This document shows, in pieces, positions 24,538 to 32,679 of a stretch of 64,000 nt of DNA. The notes beneath the pieces are model-generated. The model saw nothing but the letters and a program-made list of their open reading frames with translations. It ran no database searches and was not told where the DNA came from. The first letter of the stretch is position 1. Each line of letters begins with the position of its first letter. Position numbers and translations under genes: made by a program. The DNA comes from Candidatus Litorirhabdus singularis. Its GTDB lineage: Bacteria > Pseudomonadota > Gammaproteobacteria > Pseudomonadales > Halieaceae. The stretch covers positions 744,001-808,000 of the forward strand of contig NZ_SHNN01000001.1 in assembly GCF_026262625.1 (NCBI RefSeq), in the 5' to 3' direction.

Positions 24538-25647
24538 TCAGACATGGCGACCCTGCACAGCGCCAGGAGTAGCAATAACCACTCGATTGCGCCCCTCCGC
24601 CTTGGCCTGATACAGCGCGCGGTCACACTGACTCAGCCAGTGATCAATGCTCTTCGCCTGAGTCACATCGCAGACTCCAATGCTCACCGTAGTCTCAAGA
24701 GTAGGCGCCACATCAGCGGCAAGCACCGCGGTCCTGATATCCTCGGCAACTTGAATCGCATCCGCCTCACCCGTTTCCAGCAGCAAAGCCACGAATTCTT
24801 CTCCGCCATAGCGAAATACAGCATCTTTTTGCCGCGTGCGATCGCAAATAATATCAACAATGCTACACAGAACACGGTCGCCCGCATCATGTCCCAAGCT
24901 GTCGTTAACATCTTTAAAGTAATCAACGTCTAACAGCAACAGCGTTGCCGGCCGCCCTTCACTGCGCCAAATCTTGAAAGCTTTGCGCGCCTCTCGCTGC
25001 AGATGACGGCGGTTAAAAGCCCCCGTCAATGGGTCGGTGATCGCCAGTTCACTGAGTCGACGAGACTGCTCCGAAACCGCAAACATTAACCAGGCACTGA
25101 TCAACCAGGTGTGCACCATGCTCATACAAACTATAATGGCGGTACTGCTGTCAAAGCGCATAAACACAAAAGGCGTCACCACCACGCCAACCAATATACC
25201 GAGCCAGACCGAAACACGCGTCTTTAGCAATACTGGCAGCGCCACTAGCAGCGGGTAAATCCAGTAAAGGTTGTAGCTAAGACCATAGGCCAGAGACAGC
25301 AGCACCAAAAACAGAGTCATTAATAAGACCGTTGGTGGTGACAGAAACGGCTCACGGTCTCGCGCCAACAAAACGATATTAAACAGAAACAATGCCAGCA
25401 GAAAGAGCCCGGCGAAGGCAGGGATATAGTGTCCGGCGTAGAAATTATGCGCATCAATGGGGGCCAGCATCACCGCGATCGCCATCAACACGTAACGGTA
25501 GGCGACCCTACGGTTGTTCACCATCACTTGCTCAAAACGATCGCCGTCAAATTCGCGCCGTCGCTGGAAGCCCTGCAATGAAAAAACCGTCAGAAAGGGT
25601 CGCTTCAGCCATTGCAGCCAAGCGCTGGACGGAGGGGACGCACTCAT
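24538..25647 (-). CDS. Membrane-bound diguanylate cyclase (GGDEF)
   Basis: A 369-residue protein likely to make cyclic di-GMP. The N-terminal half (about 48-195) contains five or six hydrophobic helices and forms the membrane sensor. The GGDEF domain (about 205-360) starts ITDPLTGAFNRRHLQREA, with LLLLDVDYFKDVNDSLGHDAG and the active site RYGGEEF at about 285-291. The inhibitory I-site RQKD sits five residues before GGEEF, so product feedback is expected. All catalytic residues seem present. The ligand or signal sensed by the membrane part is unknown. It lies 58 bp upstream of the lipoprotein gene on the same strand. Confidence 0.93.
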   Translation of the reverse strand: MSASPPSSAWLQWLKRPFLTVFSLQGFQRRREFDGDRFEQVMVNNRRVAYRYVLMAIAVMLAPIDAHNFYAGHYIPAFAGLFLLALFLFNIVLLARDREPFLSPPTVLLMTLFLVLLSLAYGLSYNLYWIYPLLVALPVLLKTRVSVWLGILVGVVVTPFVFMRFDSSTAIIVCMSMVHTWLISAWLMFAVSEQSRRLSELAITDPLTGAFNRRHLQREARKAFKIWRSEGRPATLLLLDVDYFKDVNDSLGHDAGDRVLCSIVDIICDRTRQKDAVFRYGGEEFVALLLETGEADAIQVAEDIRTAVLAADVAPTLETTVSIGVCDVTQAKSIDHWLSQCDRALYQAKAEGRNRVVIATPGAVQGRHV

Positions 25648-25754
25648 CGTTTGCCGGGGCTGACGCTACAGTAATTGCTCGTAGTTGCCCCCCTGGTCAC
25701 TGCAATCGCCCTATCTGAGCCGGCGCCAACGGCACAGTGCCCGAGGTTTCGCTA

Positions 25755-26138
25755 TTAAAGCCATTCCAGAAATGCCCCGGTCATACCACCCAATAGCAGC
25801 GCCAATGTCGCCAGACTACCAATGATAAACCCCGGTGCCCGGCGTCCAGGATCAGCGACGTAACCACGTGCATACATAATCCGCCCTATCAAAAACACCA
25901 CCCCCAATGCTGCGGCTATTTCCGCGCTCAGGTAATAGGCAAATATCCACAGCGAAGGAAAGAATATGACCAATTGCTCCAGCGTATTTTGCTGAACTCG
26001 AAAAACTCTCTCAAATTTTTCATTGCCCACGATCGCTGGAGCAGAGATGCCCGTTTCCGTGCGAACCTTGCCAACCATGATGGCGAGATAGAAATACTCA
26101 AGTGCCACCAACAGCGTTACTAAAGCTACAGCTTCCAT
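25755..26138 (-). CDS. MAPEG-family membrane protein
   Basis: A 127-residue integral membrane protein of the MAPEG (glutathione/eicosanoid metabolism) family with four probable helices (about 5-20, 60-78, 80-92, 104-124). The family motif NEKFERVFRVQQNTLEQL, matching ExFxRxxRxxxNxxE, is at about 42-59 and binds glutathione in characterised members. Bacterial members are mostly uncharacterised. It is on the same strand as the VOC and dehydratase genes, 78 bp downstream of the VOC gene. Confidence 0.87.
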   Translation of the reverse strand: MEAVALVTLLVALEYFYLAIMVGKVRTETGISAPAIVGNEKFERVFRVQQNTLEQLVIFFPSLWIFAYYLSAEIAAALGVVFLIGRIMYARGYVADPGRRAPGFIIGSLATLALLLGGMTGAFLEWL

Positions 26139-26216
26139 TATTATCTCCGCTGATAATCAGACTGCATTATAAGCACAGCCGGCCGCCCAGTTATAGCGGG
26201 GGATGCGCCCTTCTAT

Positions 26217-26669
26217 TCAAGGATAATCGAGACCGTCGCGAGCAAACAACATCTCGATATTGCGAAAACTCTTAAATTCCAGGTGATTGCCACTGGGGTC
26301 CTTTACAAAAAGCGTCATTTGCTCTCCCCTGCGTCCTGCAAATCGAGCTGTCGGTGCTATCACAAATTCCACGCCGCGCTCGCGCAGCCGATCGACCAGC
26401 GGCATAAAATCAGCCCAGGGTAATACCGGGCCAAAATGCGCCGCTGGCACCGTTTCACCATCAACCGGGTTGGTAGCCACTGAGGACATCTGCTCCGGGC
26501 TTACCAGGTGCACGACCAACTGATGACCCCAAAAATTAAAATCGACCCATCGCTCCGAACTACGCCCCTCAGCACAGCCCAGCAGCTCGCCGTAAAAGTG
26601 GCGGGACTGCTCCAAAGAGGTTACTGGCAGTGCCAGATGAAAGGGCTGACATTGATTCATAGTGTTCAC
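26217..26669 (-). CDS. VOC-family dioxygenase-like protein
   Basis: A 150-residue protein with one VOC domain. The first strand FHLALPVTSLEQSRHFYGEL carries the first metal-ligand His, the second module has FGPVLPWADFMPLVDRL, and the last strand FVKDPSGNHLEFKSF ends in the usual Glu ligand, so a metal site (His...His...Glu) is likely intact. This pattern resembles extradiol dioxygenases of the biphenyl/glyoxalase superfamily, but the substrate is not known. Its start overlaps the dehydratase stop by 4 bp, so they are coupled. Confidence 0.85.
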   Translation of the reverse strand: MNTMNQCQPFHLALPVTSLEQSRHFYGELLGCAEGRSSERWVDFNFWGHQLVVHLVSPEQMSSVATNPVDGETVPAAHFGPVLPWADFMPLVDRLRERGVEFVIAPTARFAGRRGEQMTLFVKDPSGNHLEFKSFRNIEMLFARDGLDYP

Positions 26670-27622
26670 CAGGGCAGATTATCGAAGTCGACATTACCAC
26701 CACTCACGAGCACCCCCACCCGGCGGCCGCGAAAACGTTCGGGATGCTCCAGCACGGCAGCAAAACTAACCGCCCCAGAAGGCTCAGTCACGGTTTTCAG
26801 GCGGCTCCATTGCAACTGCATGGCTTCCACAATGCTCTGCTCAGTGACGGTAAGAATAGTATCGACATGGCGCTGGATAATCGGAAAGTTAAGTACGCCC
26901 AGACCAGCGCGCAAACCATCCGCTATCGTCTGCGGATTATCTTGCGGAATCAGGCGGCCCAGACCAAAGGAACGAAAAGCGTCATCCGCGCCGGCCGGTT
27001 CAGCACCAACCACCTCTATCGACGGCCGCAGTGACTTAGCCGCCAAAGCTAATCCCGATAGCAAGCCGCCGCCGCCAACTGGAGCCACCACCACATCAAG
27101 CTCGGCTATTTGCTCCAATAATTCCAACATCACCGTACCTTGACCCGCAATAACCCGCGCATCGTTATACGGATGCACTACGCCGGCGCCAGTTTTTGCC
27201 ACCACCTGCTCCAGCATGGCTTCACGCGCTGGCAGGTTGGACTCGCATTTGATAATCGACCCACCGTACGCCGCTACCGCCTCCTGCTTGGCGCCTACCG
27301 CATTTTCCGGCATTACAATATGAGCGCCGATACCTCGGCTCGCGGCAGCCATGGCCAGCGCAGCGCCATGATTACCCGACGAATGCGTTGCAACGCCGGC
27401 GGCAAGGTCAGCCTCTGCCAGGGAATAGACCGCATTGGAGGCACCGCGCGCCTTGAAGGCGCCGGCCTTTTGAAGGTTTTCGCACTTAAAGTACAAGTCC
27501 GAGCCACAGTGTTCATTGAGCCGTGAGCTGGTCAGCACCGGGGTGCGGTGCACCAGGCCAGCAATACGCTCTGCCGCGGCCTCAATATCGGAAAATTCTA
27601 CAGCCAATGTTGTTTCGCCCAT
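26666..27622 (-). CDS. Threonine/serine dehydratase-like PLP enzyme
   Basis: A fold-type II PLP enzyme of 318 residues, most like catabolic threonine dehydratase or serine racemase. The Schiff-base lysine lies in LQKAGAFKARGASNAVYSL (about 50-68), the PLP-ring loop is SSGNHGAALAMAA, and the phosphate-binding glycine loop is VGGGGLLSGLALA. The TEPSGAVSFAAV segment near residue 285 is also typical. There is no C-terminal ACT domain, so it is not the isoleucine-regulated biosynthetic IlvA. It lies at the head of an operon with VOC and MAPEG genes, divergent from the HDAC-Lrp-M1 operon. Whether the product is 2-oxobutyrate, pyruvate or a racemised amino acid is open. Confidence 0.85.
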   Translation of the reverse strand: MGETTLAVEFSDIEAAAERIAGLVHRTPVLTSSRLNEHCGSDLYFKCENLQKAGAFKARGASNAVYSLAEADLAAGVATHSSGNHGAALAMAAASRGIGAHIVMPENAVGAKQEAVAAYGGSIIKCESNLPAREAMLEQVVAKTGAGVVHPYNDARVIAGQGTVMLELLEQIAELDVVVAPVGGGGLLSGLALAAKSLRPSIEVVGAEPAGADDAFRSFGLGRLIPQDNPQTIADGLRAGLGVLNFPIIQRHVDTILTVTEQSIVEAMQLQWSRLKTVTEPSGAVSFAAVLEHPERFRGRRVGVLVSGGNVDFDNLPW

Positions 27623-27647
27623 GTTTCCTGCTCACTCCTGTTGCGGA

Positions 27648-27680
27648 ACAAGCCAGTTGTCCACGCTGGAACTGGCTTGT
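27648..27680. promoter_or_regulatory. Perfect 11-bp inverted repeat in the divergent promoter gap
   Basis: ACAAGCCAGTT (27648-27658) and AACTGGCTTGT (27670-27680) are exact reverse complements with an 11-bp spacer, so the half-site centres are 22 bp, about two helical turns, apart. The element lies in the 86-bp gap between the dehydratase and the HDAC gene. A dimeric regulator, perhaps the Lrp-type protein encoded in the downstream operon, could bind here. It could also fold as an RNA hairpin in a leader. Confidence 0.6.
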
Positions 27681-27708
27681 GCGGGACATATGGTACTAAA
27701 CTGTGGCC

Positions 27709-28626
27709 GTGACCACCTTACTAATCAGCCATCAGGACTGCCAGCGACACGTAATGCTGGACAATCACCCCGAGAGCCCAGAGCGTCTGGCCAGTATTGA
27801 GCAGGCGCTGGAGCAAACCACATGGGCGAACCAGCTGCTGCGTCGCAAAGCAGGTGAGATTGACGCCGAACTGTTCGCCGGAGTGCATCCGCGCCACTAC
27901 ATTGATCGATTGGCGGAATTACGGCCGGGCGAGGGCATCGCCCGCATCGACCCTGACACCTCTATAAATCGCCACAGCCTGCGCGCCGCAAGACTCGCTG
28001 CCGGGGCTGCGATTGAAGCCGTGGAACAAGTGATCGCCGGCACGGCTGACAATGCATTTTGCGCGGTGCGCCCGCCCGGACACCACGCAGAAGCGGCGGC
28101 GGGCATGGGGTTTTGCATCTTCAATAACGTCGCACTGGCCGCCGAGCGTGCGCTCAATCTGGGAGTGGAAAGAGTCGCGATCCTGGACTTTGACGTGCAT
28201 CACGGCAACGGTACGGTGCAAATCTTTCAGGACCGGCCGGAAGTACTGGTATGCAGCAGTTTCCAATTCCCGTTTTATCCTGGCCGCTATGATCAGCTAG
28301 AACGACCTAATATTGTACTAACACCCCTGTCAGAACAGACCGCCGGCGCAGCCTTTAGGCTGCAAGTAGAGGCTGACTGGTCGCGCGCTCTGGCCGCACA
28401 CAGACCAGAGTTGATACTGGTTTCTGCCGGCTTTGACGCCCACCGCGAGGACCCGCTTGGCGGTCTGTGTCTGGAAGACGCAGACTACCGCTGGTTGACC
28501 TGCTTCATTAAAGACCTGGCACAGCGTTACTGCGCTGGCCGCATGGTGTCGACGCTGGAAGGCGGTTATAACCTGGACGCGCTCGGTCGCTGTGTCGCAG
28601 TCCATTTAGAGGAATTGTTGCAATGA
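27709..28626 (+). CDS. Histone-deacetylase-family (acetoin utilisation/acetylpolyamine amidohydrolase-like) zinc hydrolase
   Basis: A 305-residue arginase/deacetylase-fold enzyme. It has NHPESPERLASIEQAL at the start, the His-His pair in RPPGHHAEAAAGMGFCIFNN (about 121-140), the zinc motif ILDFDVHHGNGTVQIF, and VSAGFDAHREDPLGGL with the second Asp ligand. These are the class II HDAC-like residues, so deacetylation of an acetylated amine or lysine is likely; the substrate is unknown. The GTG at 27709 is chosen, with another GTG two codons earlier. It overlaps the Lrp-type regulator by 4 bp (ATGA), so the two are coupled. Confidence 0.87.
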   Translation: MTTLLISHQDCQRHVMLDNHPESPERLASIEQALEQTTWANQLLRRKAGEIDAELFAGVHPRHYIDRLAELRPGEGIARIDPDTSINRHSLRAARLAAGAAIEAVEQVIAGTADNAFCAVRPPGHHAEAAAGMGFCIFNNVALAAERALNLGVERVAILDFDVHHGNGTVQIFQDRPEVLVCSSFQFPFYPGRYDQLERPNIVLTPLSEQTAGAAFRLQVEADWSRALAAHRPELILVSAGFDAHREDPLGGLCLEDADYRWLTCFIKDLAQRYCAGRMVSTLEGGYNLDALGRCVAVHLEELLQ

Positions 28627-29105
28627 AATTCGACCGTACTGACCGTCGCATCCTGCAGGAGATGCAAAGCAACGGTCGTATCACCAACCTGGAACTGGCA
28701 GATGCAGTAGGACTGTCGCCGACACCCTGCTCACGCCGAGTCAAACGACTACAGGACTCGGGCATTATAGAGCGTCATGTCACCCTACTTAACCAATCGG
28801 CACTAGGCCTCAAGTTAACCGCTATTATTGGCATCACCATGGACCGTCACACACCGGAACGCTTCGAGAATTTCGAAACAGCGGTACGCGACTTTCACGA
28901 AGTTATCGAGTGCAGCGTTGTGACCGGCCAGTCCGCCGATTACCTGTTGCGTGCTGTAGTACCCGACATGGAGTACTACGAGGCGTTCCTATTGGGCAAG
29001 CTGACTCGTATTGAAGGTGTTACTGGTGTGCACTCCAGTTTCGTTTTGCGACGAGTTATAAGCCGTACCGAGTTACCCCTCGACCACATTAGCGGCGGGA
29101 GCTGA
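28623..29105 (+). CDS. Lrp/AsnC-family transcriptional regulator
   Basis: A 160-residue regulator. The winged helix-turn-helix is at about 5-55 (RTDRRILQEMQSNGRITNLE, then LADAVGLSPTPCSRRVKRLQ), followed by the linker IIERHVTLLN and a RAM ligand-binding domain (about 65-150) with YLLRAVVPDMEYYEAFLLGK. Such proteins form dimers or octamers and respond to amino acids. It sits between HDAC and M1 aminopeptidase genes and may control its own operon and the divergent dehydratase operon; the inverted repeat at 27648-27680 is a candidate binding site (inference). Confidence 0.94.
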   Translation: MKFDRTDRRILQEMQSNGRITNLELADAVGLSPTPCSRRVKRLQDSGIIERHVTLLNQSALGLKLTAIIGITMDRHTPERFENFETAVRDFHEVIECSVVTGQSADYLLRAVVPDMEYYEAFLLGKLTRIEGVTGVHSSFVLRRVISRTELPLDHISGGS

Positions 29106-29110
29106 ATATC

Positions 29111-31759
29111 ATGCCTGGAGTTTCCGTACGCCAACTTCTGCTGTTGGCACTGATAGGGTTTTGCGCCAGCTGCAGTGAGATGCCCCAGCAACCCAACCCG
29201 CTACCTCAACGCGAGGCCGGCAGCTGGCTGTCAGAGATAGAAGCACAACGGCGTGCCGCGAGCGTTTCCAACCTCAGCTATACGCTGGCTATTACTCTGG
29301 AAGCTACGCCGACCCGCTTCGCCGGCGAGGCCATTTTGGAGTTTGACTATCAGGCCAGTGGTGCCCCGCTCACTATAGATTTTCATGACGGCCAGATACA
29401 CCAGTTGACGGTAAACGGCGAGGAGACAAAGTTCTCCTACAACGGCGCATTCATCAGCCTGAATGAGCGCTATCTGCGTGCGGGCAGCAATCGCCTGACG
29501 ATCACTTATGACCATGCTTACAGCCGCGATGGCACTGGCCTCTACCGCTATCAGGACCCGCTCGACGACGCGATCTACCTGTATACCAATCTCGAGCCCT
29601 GGGGCGCCAACCGGGTGTTTCCGCACTTTGACCAGCCTGACCTTAAAGCCAGCTTCACATTGCAGGTAACCGCACCGGCCGAATGGCTGGTGGTCAGCAG
29701 CGTGCGGGAGTCGAATATCAACGCCAGCGGCGAACAACGCATATGGCAGTTTCCGACCAGCGCGATAATGAGTTCCTATGTTTTCTCTTTGCATGCGGGC
29801 GATTATCGAGTTTGGGAAGACGCGGATTTTCGCTACCCCTTGCGGCTGTTGGCCCGTCAGTCTCAGGCAGAGTATATCGACCCCGAGCTCTGGTTTGATT
29901 ACACCCGCCGTGGCTTTGACTTTTTTGACGACTATTTTAAGTTCCCCTACCCGTTTCTCAAGTACGACCAGTTGCTGGTGCCGGACTTTAACCATGGCGC
30001 CATGGAGAACATCGGCGCCGTCACCTTCAGTGAACGTTTCATCCATCGCACCGAGCCGACACTGCTGCGGAAGCAGTCGTTGGCCAAGACTATCTACCAT
30101 GAAATGGCGCATATGTGGTTTGGCGACCTGACGACCATGGTTTGGTGGAATGGCCTCTGGCTGAATGAAAGCTTCGCCTCTTTAATGGCCTATTTAGCAC
30201 TGGAGCCGCAGCCAGAGTTCGACGGTGCCGGACTGGACTTTTTGCTGGGCTTCAAGCAATGGGCTTACGCCGAGGACCAGTTGGTTACCACTCACCCAAT
30301 AGACTTGCCGGTGGCAGATACCGCCGTAGCCGAAAACATTTTTGACGGCATCACCTACGGCAAAGGTGCAGCATCGCTCAAACAATTGCACGCACGGCTG
30401 GGCGCTGAAGTATTCCAGCGCGGCGTCAGCGACTATCTGGCCGCCAACGCCTATGGAAATACCACTCTGGAAGATTTTATGAGCAGCTTGTCTGCCGCCG
30501 CCGCAACACCGCTGGATGAATGGACCGACCAGTGGTTGCGCCAACCCGGCCTGAACTCGGTTGAAGCCAGATTGCAATGCCGCGGCGGTAAGATCCGCTC
30601 TCTGGAGTTAATCCAATCGGCACCCACAGAGCACCCGGTACTGCGCGAACATCAGTTAGAGGTTGCGCTGTATGACAAGCGCGCCGGAAAGCTGGAGCTG
30701 CGCCAAAGTATTCCTGTCTTGCTGCGCTCCCAGCGCACCAGTGTTGCCAGCGTCAATGGAGAAGACTGTCCGGATCTGGTCTATCCAAACTATCGCGACC
30801 TGGCCTATATCAAGGTCAATCTAGACTCACGCTCACTGAATGTGGTCCGCCATCATATTAATACTGTCGCGCAGCCGCTGCAGCGCGCGATGTTATGGCA
30901 GGACCTATGGGCCATGGTTCAGGACCGTCGCCTGTCGCTGGCGCAGTACCTGCAAATTGTCGAGGCCAACCTGGCTGGTGAATCCAATCTACGTCTGGTC
31001 GGCAGTATTCTCGGCACCGTTGCCCGCAGTTATGCCTGGCTGGAAATAATGCCCGGTGGCTATGAGGAACATCAGCGCAGTGCCCGCGTTCTGGAACCAT
31101 TGATGTGGCGCGCTGTACAAAGGGAGCGCGGTGACGCCCGCAAAACCTGGCTTGATGGTTATATTCGAGCTGCCAGCAACGCTAAGGCGCTAGACCGTCT
31201 GCGCAGCCTATTGGAAGAACCCGGCGTTGACGGCGTTGAGCTAGATCAGGACCGGCGCTGGAATGCCTTGCGTCAGTTGGCGGGATACCGTTGTTCCGGC
31301 TGCAAGCAGCTAATCGAACAGGAAAGTCGCCGCGACAATTCTGACAACGGTCAGCGGCGTTATCTGGCTGCACAGGTGGCGCTGGCTCCACGCAGCGAAA
31401 AAGCCACGTGGCGGGAGCAGGCGCTGCGCGTCGACGACAACTATCGCCTCAACCACAGCCGCATCATCCTGCAGAATCTGCATCCAGCTCCACAGCGGCA
31501 CGAAATGTCAGCCGCGCTTCTGCTCACTGAGCTTGAGCACCTGGACCAATCTCGAGACCAGCAATTTATGCGCTACCTGTCGCCCTATCTGATTCCTACC
31601 AACTGCTCGCAGCAAAACGCCAAGGCCCTGGTCGCATTCCTCAGCCAGAAACAGCCCTTAAGCCCGGCTTTAGATACACAACTGCGTAAAACAGCGCAGC
31701 TGGAACAACGCTGTGCGGATATCGCAGACACCTTCAGACAGCAACAGTTGCAGCGCTAG
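29111..31759 (+). CDS. M1-family metallopeptidase (aminopeptidase N-like), probably exported
   Basis: An 882-residue zinc aminopeptidase. The exopeptidase motif GAMENIGAV is at about 296-304 and the zinc site HEMAHMWFGDL at about 331-341, with the third ligand in LNESFASL 18 residues later, so the active site is complete. The N-terminal beta domain and C-terminal helical domain (from about 560) are present. Unlike cytoplasmic PepN, it starts with a signal-like segment (VRQLLLLALIGFCASC) ending in a near-lipobox cysteine at residue 21, suggesting a periplasmic, maybe lipid-anchored, enzyme; the -3 residue is Cys rather than Leu, so this is uncertain. It starts 5 bp after the Lrp gene and is probably in the same operon. 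Confidence 0.92.
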   Translation: MPGVSVRQLLLLALIGFCASCSEMPQQPNPLPQREAGSWLSEIEAQRRAASVSNLSYTLAITLEATPTRFAGEAILEFDYQASGAPLTIDFHDGQIHQLTVNGEETKFSYNGAFISLNERYLRAGSNRLTITYDHAYSRDGTGLYRYQDPLDDAIYLYTNLEPWGANRVFPHFDQPDLKASFTLQVTAPAEWLVVSSVRESNINASGEQRIWQFPTSAIMSSYVFSLHAGDYRVWEDADFRYPLRLLARQSQAEYIDPELWFDYTRRGFDFFDDYFKFPYPFLKYDQLLVPDFNHGAMENIGAVTFSERFIHRTEPTLLRKQSLAKTIYHEMAHMWFGDLTTMVWWNGLWLNESFASLMAYLALEPQPEFDGAGLDFLLGFKQWAYAEDQLVTTHPIDLPVADTAVAENIFDGITYGKGAASLKQLHARLGAEVFQRGVSDYLAANAYGNTTLEDFMSSLSAAAATPLDEWTDQWLRQPGLNSVEARLQCRGGKIRSLELIQSAPTEHPVLREHQLEVALYDKRAGKLELRQSIPVLLRSQRTSVASVNGEDCPDLVYPNYRDLAYIKVNLDSRSLNVVRHHINTVAQPLQRAMLWQDLWAMVQDRRLSLAQYLQIVEANLAGESNLRLVGSILGTVARSYAWLEIMPGGYEEHQRSARVLEPLMWRAVQRERGDARKTWLDGYIRAASNAKALDRLRSLLEEPGVDGVELDQDRRWNALRQLAGYRCSGCKQLIEQESRRDNSDNGQRRYLAAQVALAPRSEKATWREQALRVDDNYRLNHSRIILQNLHPAPQRHEMSAALLLTELEHLDQSRDQQFMRYLSPYLIPTNCSQQNAKALVAFLSQKQPLSPALDTQLRKTAQLEQRCADIADTFRQQQLQR

Positions 31760-31835
31760 GCACTGGTTGTCAGGGTTTAGTCACGCAGGTATCATCGCCC
31801 TCCTTACTACAGACTATTAGTTAATAGGAGAACGT

Positions 31836-32618
31836 ATGAGCGAGTCCATGCAGGGGAAAGTTGCGCTGGTCACCGGCGGAGCCAGTGGTATGGGGCAAAT
31901 ATACGCCCGTCGCCTGGCAGCACAGGGTGCCACAGTTGCCATCTTCGACCTCAATGAAGAGGGCATGGCTGAGACCGCCGCCACCGACAATATCACCGCC
32001 TTTCGTTGCGATATTTCCAGCCAGTCCGATATTCAAGCGCGAATAGCCGAAGTAGAGGCAGCGCTGGGCCCGGTAGACCTGCTGGTCCACGCCGCAGCCC
32101 TGATGCCCGCGCACGCGCTGGCGGACCACAGCGTGGAGAAAGTTGAGTTTCTGTTCCAGGTCAACTTCTTCGGCACTATTTATATGATCAAAACGCTATT
32201 GCCCAAGATGATGGAGCGTGACTCCGGCACTATGGTCCTGTTCGGCTCTATTGCCGGCTATGCCTTTGTGCCGAAAATGGGCGCCTATTGCGCCACCAAG
32301 GCAGCCGTTAACACCTACGTAGAATGCCTACAGAACGAGATTCGGGCCACCAGCGCGGTCAAGATTCACCTGGTCTGCCCACCCGCGGTAAACACCGCGC
32401 TGATTGAACAGACCATCAGTACGGATACTCCCGGCAGCATTCTGCAGGCACAGAGCAGCGGTCGCCTGGCCGATCCGGAGAAAATGATTGATGCCATCGA
32501 GAAAGGCCTGGCCAAAGGCAAAGATGTCATCTATCCCGGCGAAGCCCGCCTGCTCCAGATCTGGAAAATCCTGTTTCCCAAGCTGTGGTGGAAGACCGTA
32601 CTGCAGTTCGAGAAGTAA
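31836..32618 (+). CDS. Short-chain dehydrogenase/reductase
   Basis: A classical 260-residue SDR using NAD(P). Motifs in order: the nucleotide loop VTGGASGMGQIYARRLA (about 11-27), FRCDISSQSDIQARI, LLVHAAALMPAH (variant of NNAG), the catalytic Ser in VLFGSIAGYAFVPKMGA, and YCATKAAVNTYVECL with the YxxxK pair. The Asp at the end of the second strand (AIFDLNEEG) suggests NAD rather than NADP (inference). The start ATG follows an AGGAGA ribosome-binding site. Substrate is unknown. A GC-rich hairpin lies just after the stop. Confidence 0.92.
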   Translation: MSESMQGKVALVTGGASGMGQIYARRLAAQGATVAIFDLNEEGMAETAATDNITAFRCDISSQSDIQARIAEVEAALGPVDLLVHAAALMPAHALADHSVEKVEFLFQVNFFGTIYMIKTLLPKMMERDSGTMVLFGSIAGYAFVPKMGAYCATKAAVNTYVECLQNEIRATSAVKIHLVCPPAVNTALIEQTISTDTPGSILQAQSSGRLADPEKMIDAIEKGLAKGKDVIYPGEARLLQIWKILFPKLWWKTVLQFEK

Positions 32619-32631
32619 GCCCGACAAAGCT

Positions 32632-32651
32632 CGCGGCGCGACCGCGCCGCG
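32632..32651. repeat. Perfect GC-rich hairpin after SDR gene
   Basis: CGCGGCGCG and CGCGCCGCG are exact reverse complements separated by 2 bases. The stem would be very stable but no T tract follows, so it is not a standard intrinsic terminator. It may attenuate or stabilise transcript ends between the SDR and the exporter. Confidence 0.6.
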
Positions 32652-32679
32652 GTCATGGATGTGCTAGCATCGCGCACCC

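Noticed and set aside
29231-30112. 293-residue antisense reading frame inside the M1 aminopeptidase gene
   Set aside because: It lies wholly opposite a protein with complete catalytic motifs and has no recognisable domain; it is a codon-bias shadow of a GC-rich gene.
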